In this document: one piece after another, positions 22,216-32,439 of the stretch
Position numbering within the stretch: position 1 is the first letter of the stretch
Layout: every line of letters starts with the position of its first letter
NCBI GenBank assembly: GCA_000934455.1
Contig: KN885208.1
Location: 43,055-75,493, forward strand
DNA: 32,439 nucleotides
Reading direction: 5' to 3'
DNA from: Apostichopus parvimensis
Lineage: Eukaryota; Echinodermata; Holothuroidea; Aspidochirotida; Stichopodidae
Made by a program: the position numbers and the translations under genes
Notes under the pieces: model-generated
Databases searched by the model: none
The model's input: the letters and a program-made list of their open reading frames with translations, nothing else
What the model was told of the DNA's origin: nothing

Positions 22216-23483
22216 CTACAATAAGGCCGTCAATGTAAATAAACCGGGTTCGTAGTGATGTTCCTAACTTCACATTGGTATGCCCTGATAATTTGCTAGC
22301 TAGATTATGAGGTTACACCAATGGCATTAGGATTTTCGGACGACGGTCTTCAAAGTTCTAGGTCTAGGCACATGCAAAAAACCATCTTTCATCCAGTTTT
22401 CAGGTTGAATAAACTCTAATTAGATGCTATGACGTTACCACTGCGCGATCCTGAAAAACGCTAGATCAGGAAAACATAAACAACATAAACAGCGGTGTAG
22501 CAAGTTACCCTCCATAGCTGGTGCGTGTTATTTCAGCGGATACTCATAGCTGGTGCAGTAAGTTCATACCCTTGAGTACCACATGGTACTATGAAGATAC
22601 AGCTATGTGTTGATATCAATAATAATCTCAATCGTAAATGCATCGAGGGTGATAAATTGTAGCTAGCTACTTCTATGATAATGCTGCCCCATAATACATC
22701 ACTTTTGATTCAGGGTTAGTAACTGCCGTGAGTTAGGTGAGCTATGATGTCATTAGGTCAGAGATCAAAAGTCCTCAAAAACGAAAAACTGATATCAATA
22801 TCAATACCCGATTCAAGACTTTGAATGTTCATATCGCTTAAATTAAGAAACGTAATACGTTGGAATGTCACGCGGTCTATGGAGGTGCAAAATCAAGTTG
22901 TGCATAATTAACGCGAAAATTAGGTTACAAACTTCTCGTACATCACAGTCCCAAATAAATTTTGAGTGACTATGACTTTATGAGATAAATAGGTCAAAGG
23001 TCAAACAAACTGTATCGGGGCTATTACTGAGAACATGACGATTCATCGAAACCATCGCACACGACGTGTACGAAATAACACGTACTTTCTCCTAACATCT
23101 TATATTATTAATGTAACTTTCAATGGTTATGTGTTCATTGCTGTGCACAACCGTACATTGCCTATAACTCTACCAGTTCAAATATACATCGACATTTTGT
23201 GTGGATGCCTGTGCGCGCAAGGGACGATGTGTCTCTGCGAAGTGATGACGTCGTCATCGGTTAAATGTCATATCACCAAATTAAATTAGATCTGCTAGTC
23301 AGTGGCTTGTCTACATATTCGCCTTTTGTTTTATATTTGAACTTCTAAGTGTATGTGCTCTTAAACTGTGGCACGTACTGCGTCTGGACCTAATAGTATG
23401 CATACCAATGCTTCCATGTAAACACTAAGATATCTTTTTTTTTTCTTCAAATATTATGTCGATGATGGTTTCATGTGTGTATG
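22127..23483. other. Intergenic region upstream of beclin 1
   Basis: This presumably holds the beclin 1 5' UTR and promoter on the minus strand, though no core promoter element could be pinned. A small open frame at 23035-23289 has no recognisable homology or domain. No RNA gene was seen. Confidence 0.5.
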
Positions 23484-24521
23484 CAGGGGCGTATCCAGGA
23501 TTTTCTAACCCGGGGGGCGCGAATTACTATCTAAGCGGAGCGCCACCATCGGTTGGCGAGGAGCGTACGCCGATTTTTTTTTTGCCAAAAAATACTCCTA
23601 GATCGTCGGAAAAGACACTTCCCCCCGTTCAAGTTGCATTTAAAAACCGTTATTTTGAGATCTCATGTCTTAGGATTTTGACTTTCAATAATTTCAGTAA
23701 TGTATTATGGGTCAGTACGCAAGGAACATTATTAGAGAACTGTTGGTTGGGGGAAATCATTGAAATGTCAAATGCTTAACTTTTTTTTTAATTCTCCAGG
23801 GGTGGGCAAGTGCCCCCCCCCCCTACTGTATGGAGTATAATGGAGACTACTGTACAAATACAGTTATGAAACCTAAGCATAAGGCCCGTAGGAGCCCATA
23901 GGAGTTGCGCCCCACATTCGTTTCATTTCGAAAGACGCACAGTTTCAAGTTCATTACACACTGGAGGCTTCGATTCTCTATCTGCCTTCAGTTTAGGGAA
24001 GATCTTGGGATTTTCATCCCTAGATATCGCTAGATATTGCTAGATGTCCATATACAGTACAGTGCCCTTTGGATTTTTCGGGGCCTGATCTTGGGAAATT
24101 GCAAAGTCGGGAGTGGTCACACTCCATGTAGGTCAGTGCACGACCTCTAGACGTCACTAATACACAATCCAATCACTTGTTATCGATGAAGTGGTGTGTT
24201 GCCGGATTTTGTCAAGAGGGCTTGGTACTACGAGCAAAGGTCATTAATTAAGTTTCGTAACTCATCGGGAAGCGATGAGAGGGGTGGGGCGTAGGTTTGT
24301 GGGGCGCGCGTTTTCATGCAGATGTGAACAATCTCAAGAAGTGATGGGTGCGTCCTTTTCTCCTTTTTTTCTCTTTCTTTTTTTTCTTTTCCCTTCCTTC
24401 CTCTCCTTCCTCCTCTTTGCCCCCTCTTTTTTCCCTTTTTTCTTCTCTTTCTTTCTCTCCTCTTTTTCTTACCCGGGGGGGGGGGCGCGCGCCCCCAACG
24501 CCCCCCCTGGATACGCACCTG
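23484..24521. mobile_element. hAT-like non-autonomous element (~1,038 bp)
   Basis: The left end reads CAGGGGCGTATCCAGG and the right end, reverse-complemented, reads CAGGTGCGTATCCAGG, a 16-bp inverted repeat with one mismatch. CA...TG borders and this GC-rich end fit hAT non-autonomous elements. The flanks are TG/ATG-rich (gtgtgtatg left, gtatgtgtg right), so a target duplication cannot be assigned safely. The interior has no convincing coding sequence; an open frame at 23456-23779 crosses the left border. It holds a long polypyrimidine tract and, near the right end, a perfect 16-bp palindrome GGGGGCGCGCGCCCCC (24481-24496). Confidence 0.75.
24355..24470 (+). repeat. Polypyrimidine (C/T) tract, ~115 bp
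   Basis: This is an almost uninterrupted run of T and C on the + strand inside the hAT-like element. Both strands give spurious open frames (Phe/Leu/Ser-rich and Lys/Arg/Glu-rich). Such mirror-like homopyrimidine tracts can form triplex DNA. Confidence 0.9.
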
Positions 24522-27356
24522 GTATGTGTGTGTGTGTGACTTGGATGCTGAGGAAGTTGGTGAACTCTTTGTCGAGTAGCGAAGTATGAAGCGCGTCATC
24601 GAAGGAGGATCGGGAATTGGTGGGACTTAGAAACCAAAAGTTGGACAAACTTTATCTAAACATTTACTTGATAATGATACGGAAGCCTAGAAACACCATG
24701 AATGGTCAACGCGTCAGAAATTAATGGGAGCTATAACATATACCTAATGAAAACTTCTATAATGACTTACAGACCACATTTTGATTACTGCTGAACGGCG
24801 TATAATTAATGTCGTTTTGTGTGGCGTGGGGCTATAGGAGTGGGGATAAATATCTGGACTTCGAATTCTCAATATGGCTGAAACTTAATTCAAGGTTTGC
24901 CTCTGTACCGATGCTGTGTCGGTGATGGTGCGTGTTGTTTGGTATTGTGCGTGATTGTTTAAATGTTGCGCGTTGCGTGCTGCGTGTGTTGGTTCAAATT
25001 GGTTGTGGAACAGGCTAGGAGGGCAGTGATAACTTACAGTTCGCAAAAACAAGACGTGTTTCTCATCTACGTGATACCCCGTGGAAGTTTTCAATAAGAA
25101 CGTAACGTTTCAATCTTGCTTGTTTGTCTAATTATTCTGCCTATTATAAACACCGACGTAGTGCCAGATATTATCACCCGTAACTGATTTTATATATTTG
25201 TTACAGGAGAACCTCTTTGTATATACTTCAAATAAGCACCGCGCACTGAATCTCAGAGAAGCCTCTGTATAGTGTGCAAAGTTTGTTTGACATCATTGTG
25301 CAAACTCGTGTACGCTGATTCGATTGACTGCTTCTTTTGTTTCATTTGTTTTTTACAGTTCTCGTGACTTCACGTTTATGTTATGGCAACTTCTGTGAAA
25401 ACGAATGGTCTATTCACAAACTACGCAAACATAATTCAAAATGCATTGAGGTATATCGTGGAATTTCCGTCCCTCAGTGGTGCGGATAGCAGTGAGGTGG
25501 TACACGGCACAAATCAAAGTTACCCCCCCCCCCCAACCAACAAATGACGTAAGGTTGTAGAACCGAAACCGAAAAACTAATCGTATAACCTCTACCCTCA
25601 TCCTACCCCCCCCCCCTTCACTCTAACTTTTTGCCCATAACCCTATCCCTAACCCCTATACCCAATGCAAAAGACAGGTGTAATTGGAATGGTATGACGT
25701 ACCACAAGTAATAACTGATTAAGAGAAAGTCAACCAAGGGACAGAGCTTACAGGGACGAAAACCAAACAACTTGATCCGTTGTCATCAACCCCAAGAAGT
25801 TCACTTACAAGTGGTGATGTGTCACAGGTAGAAGGTAAAGTTGTCGATGACTGCATCGTGTAGGTAATCACACTACCACAGTTAGAGTATCGCACGTTCG
25901 CTTATATAGAGGTTAACCATTGTCGGAAAATATACTAAAAGTCACCTATACTGCATTAATTTTTGGGGGGATTTTTCTGAGTCATCACCATTCTTTTTGA
26001 TGCTTGAATATTGAATAGGATGAAATCAACTACACTGATGGTCTAATAATCTGGAGGATTGAAGATGATTTAAGGTATTTTAGACAATCTTGGGTGAAAC
26101 AAGAAGATTCCGTAGCGACAGCTGGCAGATGGGTTGGGGGAGCACTATGCTAAACTATGCACTAGCTCAAAATCAAACAGTCAACGTGTTGGCAAAAGTT
26201 AAATGTGCTGTGATAGCCCCGAAACCACCAGCTAGCATATGGTGGGTAGGACATGTCAGTTAAAAACTTCTATCTATGCTCTAGCGGCCTTGGTAAGTGC
26301 CGAGTTTAGTGTGTAAGTCAATGGAAGCAATTTATTGTGGTGCGACACCTTTAGTGGGAATAACGTTGGAGTGGAGTATGAAGTCATGTGCGACACTCCA
26401 AGCTTCAAAGAACCTTTTCGGAGGTGTCAATTAACCTACTTACAGAAAGGAGTGCTCAAATCTATAGAAAAGATTCCATATTTGTTGTCGTTACTTTAAA
26501 CAGGTTTGTATAACTTGCGATAAAAAATTTAGAAACATTTCTTGTCCATGACGTCGAATCTTTAGTTTCGTTTTTCGAAACATCTTTGACCAATGTCAAC
26601 GATTTTTGTGTAACGTGTATTTCACCGGCGTCTGAAAGCACGTACAGTTTGGCTATATTCATTCCCGCAGGATCCTGCATGTTAGTTTCTTTTTGGAAAC
26701 TGCAATCCAGTACATGGTGGAATTTGTGAACGACTGCAGAAATATCGTTATATAGAAACGGCTAATTATTGACTGATATAATTTTTATCATACACTCTTT
26801 TGCTAAAATTCGTTTTCATTGCTATCACGGTTGATTGAAACCGCGTGAGAATCTTGATTTCACAAAAGCAGCATCAGCAGTTTTACATATTGAAATCGGG
26901 ACTAACGTTGTTGTTTTTGTTGTTGTTGTTGTCATTAATTATCGAGGTCTGATACATTGTGACATTTTGTAGGGAAAAGAAAACATCATAGATTTTGCAG
27001 AGAACATTGTTGAAGTAGCTTGGGTGAATGTGGGGAGATAGCCGGAAGTATTTTTTAACTAAAAGGCTTCCCTCTGTCCAGCTACATGAACCAGTCACCG
27101 AAGTGACTTAAAATTTTATACATAATTATGTAGTGCTGTTTTACCTCAATTTATTGATTGTAACGTGTTGAAAGAATTTTTTAGTTTCCACGAGAGCTGG
27201 TTGTTGCTCCATATACTTTACATATACTGTGACTAAACTTACCATATAAGTTGAGTCTTAAGCTGTGATTTAGCAAATATACGATCGAGTGGAGATTCAA
27301 ATTTAAGCTGGCAAATGAAAGTTGTGTAAAAGTGATAACATTTACCAACTAACAAT
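24522..27356. other. Gene-poor intergenic region
   Basis: I see no supported gene here. C-runs occur near 25525-25535 and 25606-25617, followed by a short degenerate CCCTAA-like stretch (about 25640-25672). A (GTT)n microsatellite lies near 26908-26932. Open frames such as 26462-26680 (minus) have no recognised homology. The promoter of the Ig receptor gene presumably lies just before 27357, but no convincing TATA box or initiator could be chosen. Confidence 0.5.
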
Positions 27357-28739
27357 ATGGCTCTGAGAATGTTAAAGCGTATGATGATTACTGGTTTATT
27401 ATTAGTAACTTTCGAAGTTTTTGAAATCACCGCTGAGTTATATTTTGGACCAGAGAACCCAGAGAATAATGACGTCACATTTGAAGGCGAAAATGTCACT
27501 TTGGTGTGTCGTGTGGATGATATGGCCATAATGAATGAGTCGATTACCTTTAATATCAACTACGAAGAGAAGTCTGTTTTAATAATCGATAATAATGACG
27601 TATCAGATGGAGCGATTGCTGAATTTCAATCGTTTGGCAGAGAGATCAGATTTACTTTACCCTCTGTTGGAACCAGTAACTCTGGAAGATACACTTGCGA
27701 CGTTTCTTCAAACTTTAGGAGCACTCAAATGTCGATTTTTCGTTTGACGGTCTCTCCACCAAACACGGTCCAATGTCGTCACAATAGCACATACACGACG
27801 TTCTCTACTGATATCGTTAAACTTTCATGTTACTTCAAATCTTCTCGGAATTTTGTTTGGATCCGGACAGATTCTAATGGAGTATCATCTGAGTTGACCT
27901 CTGACCTTGAGGAAGTGAATGTTATGAAAAGTCACTTAGTCTCCTATGTCCAGCCGTCAGATAACTTAACCAAATTCCGTTACTCCTGCACGGTAAACGA
28001 CTCGGCTAATATTAATCCACAGCAATCTCCCTCTACACACGGCTGTACTGTTGGTTCGTTCATCGTTTATAGTCAGTCCCTTGTGACATTTTCCCCTAAT
28101 CTTAAGAGTATATCACCCGGAGAGACTGTTAATATTTCATGTTTTCCCGCAGAATCATCTGCCGCAAGCTCTATAAAGTTCATACCGATTTGGGCTAATC
28201 CTAGACCCACGATAGGCACAGATATAAACGTCACTTTAATCTCCAGCAATACTCTACAACTATCAGTCTCCGATTCCGCGATCGATGGTATCAACATATC
28301 TGCAACATGCAATGTATTTCTCGATGGAGCTGTTTTAGGTTTTCCTTTCTTTATAACTGTGGAAACTCCTAGTGTGTTGGTAACTTCAACAACAAGGGAT
28401 CCGGAAGCTTCGAATACATTGAAATTAATACTACTACTTGCATTACTAACAGTGCTTATATTACTTGCAATTACATTGTTGTTTTGTATTTCTTGGTATC
28501 TTTATTTCGGTGACGGGAAGAAACGAAACCAAAGAGATGATAAATATGGTGAAGACTTAAATAGTCCGGAAAACAAGAAGGAATCTATTTCTGATAACAA
28601 CAAGAATACTACTAAAGATGGCGGCGATGGAGGTATCGCTAATATCACTTCCGGTATAGATAACCTTCTCTACGACGTTGTAAACCATTCTTCTGGAAAT
28701 CGACATGAAGCAATTGATTACGAGGAACATTCCGTTTGA
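27357..28739 (+). CDS. Three-Ig-domain type I membrane receptor with ITIM-like motif, single exon
   Basis: This is a 460-residue cell-surface protein with no recognised specific orthologue. A signal peptide covers about residues 1-26 (basic start, then ITGLLLV). Three Ig-like domains are marked by cysteine pairs C51-C114 (with SGRYTC), C158-C211 (with W168 and YSC) and C262-C318. Extra cysteines C140 and C230 may form another disulfide around domain 2. Eight N-glycosylation sequons lie in the ectodomain (N46, N60, N143, N203, N214, N259, N291, N313). The membrane span is about 357-384, followed by a KKR stop-transfer stretch and a 76-residue acidic, Asn-rich tail. Tail tyrosines are Y397, Y439 and Y455. 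Y439 lies in LLYDVV, a fit to the [ILV]xYxx[LV] ITIM consensus that recruits SH2 phosphatases in vertebrate receptors. The start at 27357 is chosen because it gives a good signal peptide; M5, M9 and M10 are later options. No introns are seen, which is unusual for Ig-family genes. Ligand and signalling role are unknown. Confidence 0.87.
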   Translation: MALRMLKRMMITGLLLVTFEVFEITAELYFGPENPENNDVTFEGENVTLVCRVDDMAIMNESITFNINYEEKSVLIIDNNDVSDGAIAEFQSFGREIRFTLPSVGTSNSGRYTCDVSSNFRSTQMSIFRLTVSPPNTVQCRHNSTYTTFSTDIVKLSCYFKSSRNFVWIRTDSNGVSSELTSDLEEVNVMKSHLVSYVQPSDNLTKFRYSCTVNDSANINPQQSPSTHGCTVGSFIVYSQSLVTFSPNLKSISPGETVNISCFPAESSAASSIKFIPIWANPRPTIGTDINVTLISSNTLQLSVSDSAIDGINISATCNVFLDGAVLGFPFFITVETPSVLVTSTTRDPEASNTLKLILLLALLTVLILLAITLLFCISWYLYFGDGKKRNQRDDKYGEDLNSPENKKESISDNNKNTTKDGGDGGIANITSGIDNLLYDVVNHSSGNRHEAIDYEEHSV

Positions 28740-28792
28740 TGACGTTATCGTACGGTTGAAAGCACTCAATGAGAGGAATATATGTTACACAT

Positions 28793-28928
28793 TAACACTT
28801 TAACTTTGATTCAGTAATAATGGACACTATTAGTCACAGTTCCGTGCGTAGTCTATATTAACAAATCACCATATATCATCGAAAGATGAGACACTGCGTA
28901 CGTGTACTTACCCAGACATCCATTCTAT
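28793..28928 (+). repeat. 136-bp direct repeat copy 1, after the Ig gene
   Basis: It starts 54 bases after the Ig receptor stop and recurs nearly identically at 30800-30934. The shared core runs from cacagttccgtgcgtagtc through cttacccagacatccattct. It is probably in the 3' UTR of the receptor. Confidence 0.95.
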
Positions 28929-29013
28929 AGACTTGGCACATGCAAACATACTCGTATGAAACTTAATGAGCCAAATGATAGTTATATCTAATGTTTAAGA
29001 ATGAAACAATAAT

Positions 29014-29019
29014 AATAAA
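29014..29019 (+). terminator. Candidate polyadenylation signal of Ig receptor gene (AATAAA)
   Basis: This is the first canonical AATAAA after the stop codon, about 275 nt downstream, within an AATAATAATAAAATAATAA stretch. If used, the 136-bp repeat would lie in the 3' UTR. Confidence 0.4.
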
Positions 29020-29553
29020 ATAATAACAGTCAAATAATATATATATGGCCTACTGCATCAATCAGTAATACATTGTAACATCAGTATGAAACATCAATAC
29101 ATTTTTTTACAAGGATTAGAAATTTCACTCATCTCGTCTTCTCTCCAGCCTAAACCTTCAAAGATTTGGAAATTAACTTTTTGTAGTTTTCATGATATTT
29201 TAATGTTCACTTTATCTTACATTTGCAGAATTATATAATTGTGGACCTATATCAATATTTTAACTATTATAGCAAGATAACTAAAATGTACTCTACATAA
29301 TTATATACCAATAATTAAAGATAATAATCACGTTGATGTTATTACTAGATTTACATCTGAATGTTAATTGTACTGCTGGTATAGTTTATATCCAAAGGTA
29401 AATACACATTGGCAAGGATTCAAGAACGGACAAAAGCTATACGAAAATCGTACTGCTCTAGCCATACGGAAACGAACATTTTTGGCAAGGAGATATTATC
29501 ATAGAAACACTCAAACTTATAAAACTTGACTTTGACCTCAGTATCCATGGTAA

Positions 29554-30523
29554 CACAGGCGGATCCAAGGGGGGCCATGGCCCCCCACAAAGGTGAGCCA
29601 AAAAGTGTTTCCGAACATCCGCTAAATCATATGATTGGAAATTAAAAAAATCGAGAGGAATAGCAGTGGTAGACTAGTCTAAACCTTTTCGTTTTCTGGT
29701 TTAAAATTAAATGCAGAGCTCCCAACTGACCCGCAATTCGCGGGAATTAGACCCGCATTCTAACACCCAAACCCGCTGACCCGCACAAGCGTCCGAAAAA
29801 ACCGCATTGTAATTGTCAAGTATACATAACAAAATTTGCATCAAATTTTGACTTAGCAACCATCATTTCTTTAGCATTTAGCATAATAGAGTATCAAATC
29901 TTCTTTACAGCATCATTTGAACCTCAAATTAGCCTATATTTCTTTTCATTGGGGCGAGCAGCGAACATTTTCATGCCACGGGAAAGAATGAATTATCACC
30001 TACGGTACTATTCAATTTATTGATGTTACACACAAAAAAATGCATATTTCTCAGAAAATTTTGGGTGACAAAAGCCTTTCTAAGTGCCACCATTTTACAT
30101 GTAGGCATCAACAGGATTCCAAAAAAATTCAAAAGGGGAGGGGGACACCCCCTCCCCTTGGCATGGACCAGCATTTGCCTTCTCAAGAGTTGGGAGCTAT
30201 GTAAATGTATGAGCATGAGGATTTACAGTTTAACACCATTCAGCAGTTACAGGCTGGTTGTAAGAAATTTATAACCTATGAGAAATAAAATTTCTTGAGA
30301 AAGATGATCCCAACTTTGTTTTATAAATATTTTAGAAAATTACACATGGGAAACATTTTTTTTTAGAAGTAAATTAACATCACCATTGTACACTTTTGTC
30401 GCACCAAATTGCATCTGAGGGCATTCAGCAATAGAAAATTTTCCCCTCCCCTTAGACCCCTCCCCCATATCACTCTAATACCACTTTGGCCCCTCCCAAA
30501 CAAAGGCCCTGGATCCGCCAGTG
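29554..30523. mobile_element. Non-autonomous hAT element with perfect 8-bp target duplication
   Basis: The 970-bp element is flanked by CATGGTAA at 29546-29553 and 30524-30531. The left end reads CACAGGCGGATCCAAGG and the right end, reverse-complemented, reads CACTGGCGGATCCAGGG. An 8-bp duplication with CA...TG ends and a GGCGGATCC core is typical of hAT transposons. No transposase is present. About half of its length is a second element inserted at 29714. Confidence 0.92.
29714..30201. mobile_element. Second MITE nested inside the hAT element
   Basis: The ends are CAGAGCTCCCAACT (left) and, reverse-complemented, CATAGCTCCCAACT (right), a 14-bp inverted repeat with one mismatch. The flanks are TAAATG at 29708-29713 and 30202-30207. 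It is 488 bp long with no coding capacity. The interior has repeated acccgc motifs near the left end and a perfect 12-bp-stem palindrome (arms 30133-30144 and 30148-30159). The nesting shows that it arrived after the outer hAT element. Confidence 0.85.
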
Positions 30524-30531
30524 CATGGTAA

Positions 30532-31371
30532 CCGCATATGACAACCATTGCTATGGCTACCGAGATAGTAACAATACGGCTTCAATACAGCGACGTAACC
30601 TGAGGGGGCACTGCCACCCCCTTCCCGCGATATAAATATCCAGGGACGGGAGAGACGAGAACCAAAATTGGCAAAAGCAAACTAAATCGCTATAATATAT
30701 ATTATACTGGATATATGCTATTTGTTTTGATAGCATGATGTCAGATTTACTTTTCCTATTTACTTAGCCAAACGTAAAGCATAGGACGAAACTGTTTTGA
30801 ACACTTAAACTTTGATTAAGTTATAATGGACACTTTTAGTCACAGTTCCGTGCGTAGTCTATATTAACAAATCACCATATATCATCGAAAGATGAGACAC
30901 TGCGTACGTGTACTTACCCAGACATCCATTCTATTATGTATATCGGAATGTTTGATATCGTTTATATATACACTCAATATGGGACACTGCGTACGTACCT
31001 ACCCAGGCATATCTCAATGAATGACATCGTTTAACGAGGTTTTAGAGGCTTCTTCTATCCCCTCATTTTATCCAAAATGGCTAATACATTAATAACAAAA
31101 TCCAATTGAATCCGTTAGAGAGCTAGAGTAGAGTCTTTGTGTGTGTCATGGAAAATATTATCAATGAAGTGTCAATGAAGTGTTAAAACTCTCAACTCTT
31201 TCAATGGGGACAAATCTTGGCTTACACTGTCACACCACGAAGGCTGCATACGTCCCTATATTAATAACAATGTCTCCTATCCTACAGATAGGAGCGATGA
31301 GATACATAGTGCCAACGCTATGAAGTTTCTGGATGTACAGTCATGTACAGTAATAACTTGACATATTATGT
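30532..31371. other. Spacer between hAT element and minisatellite
   Basis: No gene is seen. It contains the second copy of the 136-bp repeat (30800-30934) and, 47 bases on, a third short fragment (30981-31010) sharing gacactgcgtacgt and accta/cccag words with it. Confidence 0.6.
30800..30934 (+). repeat. 136-bp direct repeat copy 2
   Basis: It is nearly identical to 28793-28928. Differences are concentrated in the first ~45 bases, and the last ~90 are essentially the same. There is no Ig-coding sequence upstream of this copy, only flanking DNA and the hAT element. Confidence 0.95.
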
Positions 31372-32225
31372 GCCAAAGGGAACATATATACCAAAGGGAA
31401 CATATATCCCAAAGGGAACATTTATACCAAAGGGAACATATATACCAAAGGGAACATATATACCGAAGAGAACATATAAATCAAAGGGAACATTTATACC
31501 AAAGGGAACATATATACCAAAGGGAACATATATACCAAAGAAAACATATATACCAAAGCGAACATATACCAAAGGGAGCATATATACCAAAGGGAACATA
31601 TATACCGAAGAGAACATATAAATCAAAGGGAACATTTACCAAAGGGTACAGTTACCAAAGGTAACATAAACAAAAGGGAACATATATACCAAAGGGAACA
31701 TATATACCAAAGGGAACATAATACCAAAGGGAACATAATACCAAAGGGAACATATATACCAAAGGGAACATATATCCCAAAGGGAACATATATACCAAAG
31801 GGAACATATATACCGAAAAGAACATATAAACCAAAGGGAGCATAATACCAAAGGGAACATATATACCAAATGGAACATATATGCCAAATGGAACATATAT
31901 GCCAAAGGGAGCATATAGACCAAAGGGAACATTTATACCAAAGGTTACATACTAAAGGTAACACATACCAAAGGTAACATATATACCAAAAGGAACATAT
32001 ACCAAAAGGAACATATTTACCAAAGGGAACGTATATACCAAATATACCAAAGGCAACATATACCAAAGGGAGCATAATACCAAAGGGAACAAATACCAAA
32101 AGGGACATATATAACAAAGGGAACATAATACCAAAGGGAACATATATACCAAAGGGAACATATATAACAAAGGGAACATATATACCAAAGGTAACATATA
32201 TACCAAAGGGAACTTATATACCAAG
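31372..32225 (+). repeat. Minisatellite of 18-bp units (ccaaagggaacatatata)
   Basis: About 48 tandem units are mostly 18 bp, with shorter variants (15-17 bp, for example aacataatacc) and point changes (ggtaacat, gggagcat, gaagagaac). The array is more regular in its first third. Its period, a multiple of three without stop codons, opens long frames on both strands (IPKGTY repeats on +, FPLVYM repeats on -); these are not genes. Confidence 0.98.
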
Positions 32226-32439
32226 CAAGAAAGAATGTTTAAAGGAACCAGTGGGAATGAACCTATAGGTCAAAGCATTGGGTAGTGAAAAGTGCCGAAT
32301 TAAGTAGGTTATTCAAATGGCGCCATTGTGCTTGGTATGTACCCATTAAACAAAGAGCGTGTTGCTCATTTCAATGTCGAATGAATACGGCTTTCTCGAC
32401 TTCTGATTGGTCATCTCGACGTGTGACGTGATTCGAGTA
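32226..32439. other. Right window edge, no feature seen
   Basis: This is unique-looking sequence of 214 bases after the minisatellite. No open frame, RNA gene or repeat could be supported. Confidence 0.5.

Larger units (their letters stand above)
28740..29545 (+). other. 3' flank of the Ig receptor gene
   Basis: An AT-rich stretch of about 800 bp without coding sequence. It includes the first copy of a 136-bp duplicated segment (28793-28928) and a polyadenylation signal candidate at 29014-29019. Confidence 0.6.

Noticed and set aside
24228..24599. Lys/Arg/Glu-rich and Phe/Leu-rich open frames
   Set aside because: They are translations of the polypyrimidine tract in a hAT-like element.
25640..25672. 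Interstitial telomere-like repeat (CCCTAA variants)
   Set aside because: Only a few irregular words (aaccctatccctaacccc) next to C-runs; too short and degenerate.
31343..32224. Repeat proteins encoded in the 18-bp array
   Set aside because: Frames open on both strands and in several phases come from the stop-free period; no signal peptide, start context or unique sequence supports a gene.
31372..32225. Possible CRISPR array
   Set aside because: Units are contiguous with no unique spacers of constant length, in a eukaryotic genome.
1..32439. tRNA, rRNA or snRNA genes
   Set aside because: I scanned for tRNA B-box-like words and found no cloverleaf I could support. A covariance-model search would be decisive.

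Overview
This window looks like nuclear DNA of a marine invertebrate deuterostome, most likely an echinoderm. The evidence is spliced genes with GT-AG introns, two clear metazoan orthologues (MED1 and Beclin 1), a single-exon immunoglobulin-type receptor, many short non-autonomous DNA transposons, minisatellites and an 894-base assembly gap. The echinoderm assignment is inferred from the style of the genes and repeats and is not proved here. There is no bacterial operon structure, no CRISPR array and no rRNA or tRNA that I could recognise.

Layout. Positions 1-7473 hold the 3' part of MED1 (Mediator subunit 1) on the + strand: two small exons (590-685, 843-1027) and one 5.5-kb terminal coding exon (1960-7473). 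That exon carries both nuclear-receptor LxxLL boxes, a polyglutamine tract and a very long disordered Ser/Pro/Lys/Thr-rich tail. Positions 7474-11130 are the MED1 3' flank, including a 123-130 bp direct duplication. Positions 11891-22126 hold a complete beclin 1 (ATG6) gene on the - strand, tail-to-tail with MED1. I could assemble all 11 coding exons with matching splice phases into a 446-residue protein (human is 450). Its introns hold two DNA-transposon remnants, several tandem duplications and the assembly gap.

Positions 22127-27356 are gene-poor, with one ~1 kb hAT-like element containing a long polypyrimidine tract. Positions 27357-28739 encode a 460-residue, intronless, three-Ig-domain type I membrane protein with a canonical ITIM-like tyrosine motif in its tail. 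Downstream are a 970-bp non-autonomous hAT element with a perfect 8-bp target duplication and a second 488-bp element nested in it, a 136-bp duplication of the Ig gene's 3' flank, and an ~850-bp minisatellite of 18-bp units.

The genes do not form one pathway. MED1 is a transcriptional co-activator subunit, Beclin 1 is the autophagy scaffold of the class III PI3-kinase complex, and the Ig protein is probably an inhibitory-type surface receptor. I did not find a clear candidate for a new multi-gene system. The most interesting items are a Beclin 1 BH3 region that lacks the Gly-Asp core, a duplicated splice donor in its penultimate intron, the MED1 polyQ insertion between the NR boxes, and the ITIM-bearing single-exon Ig receptor.
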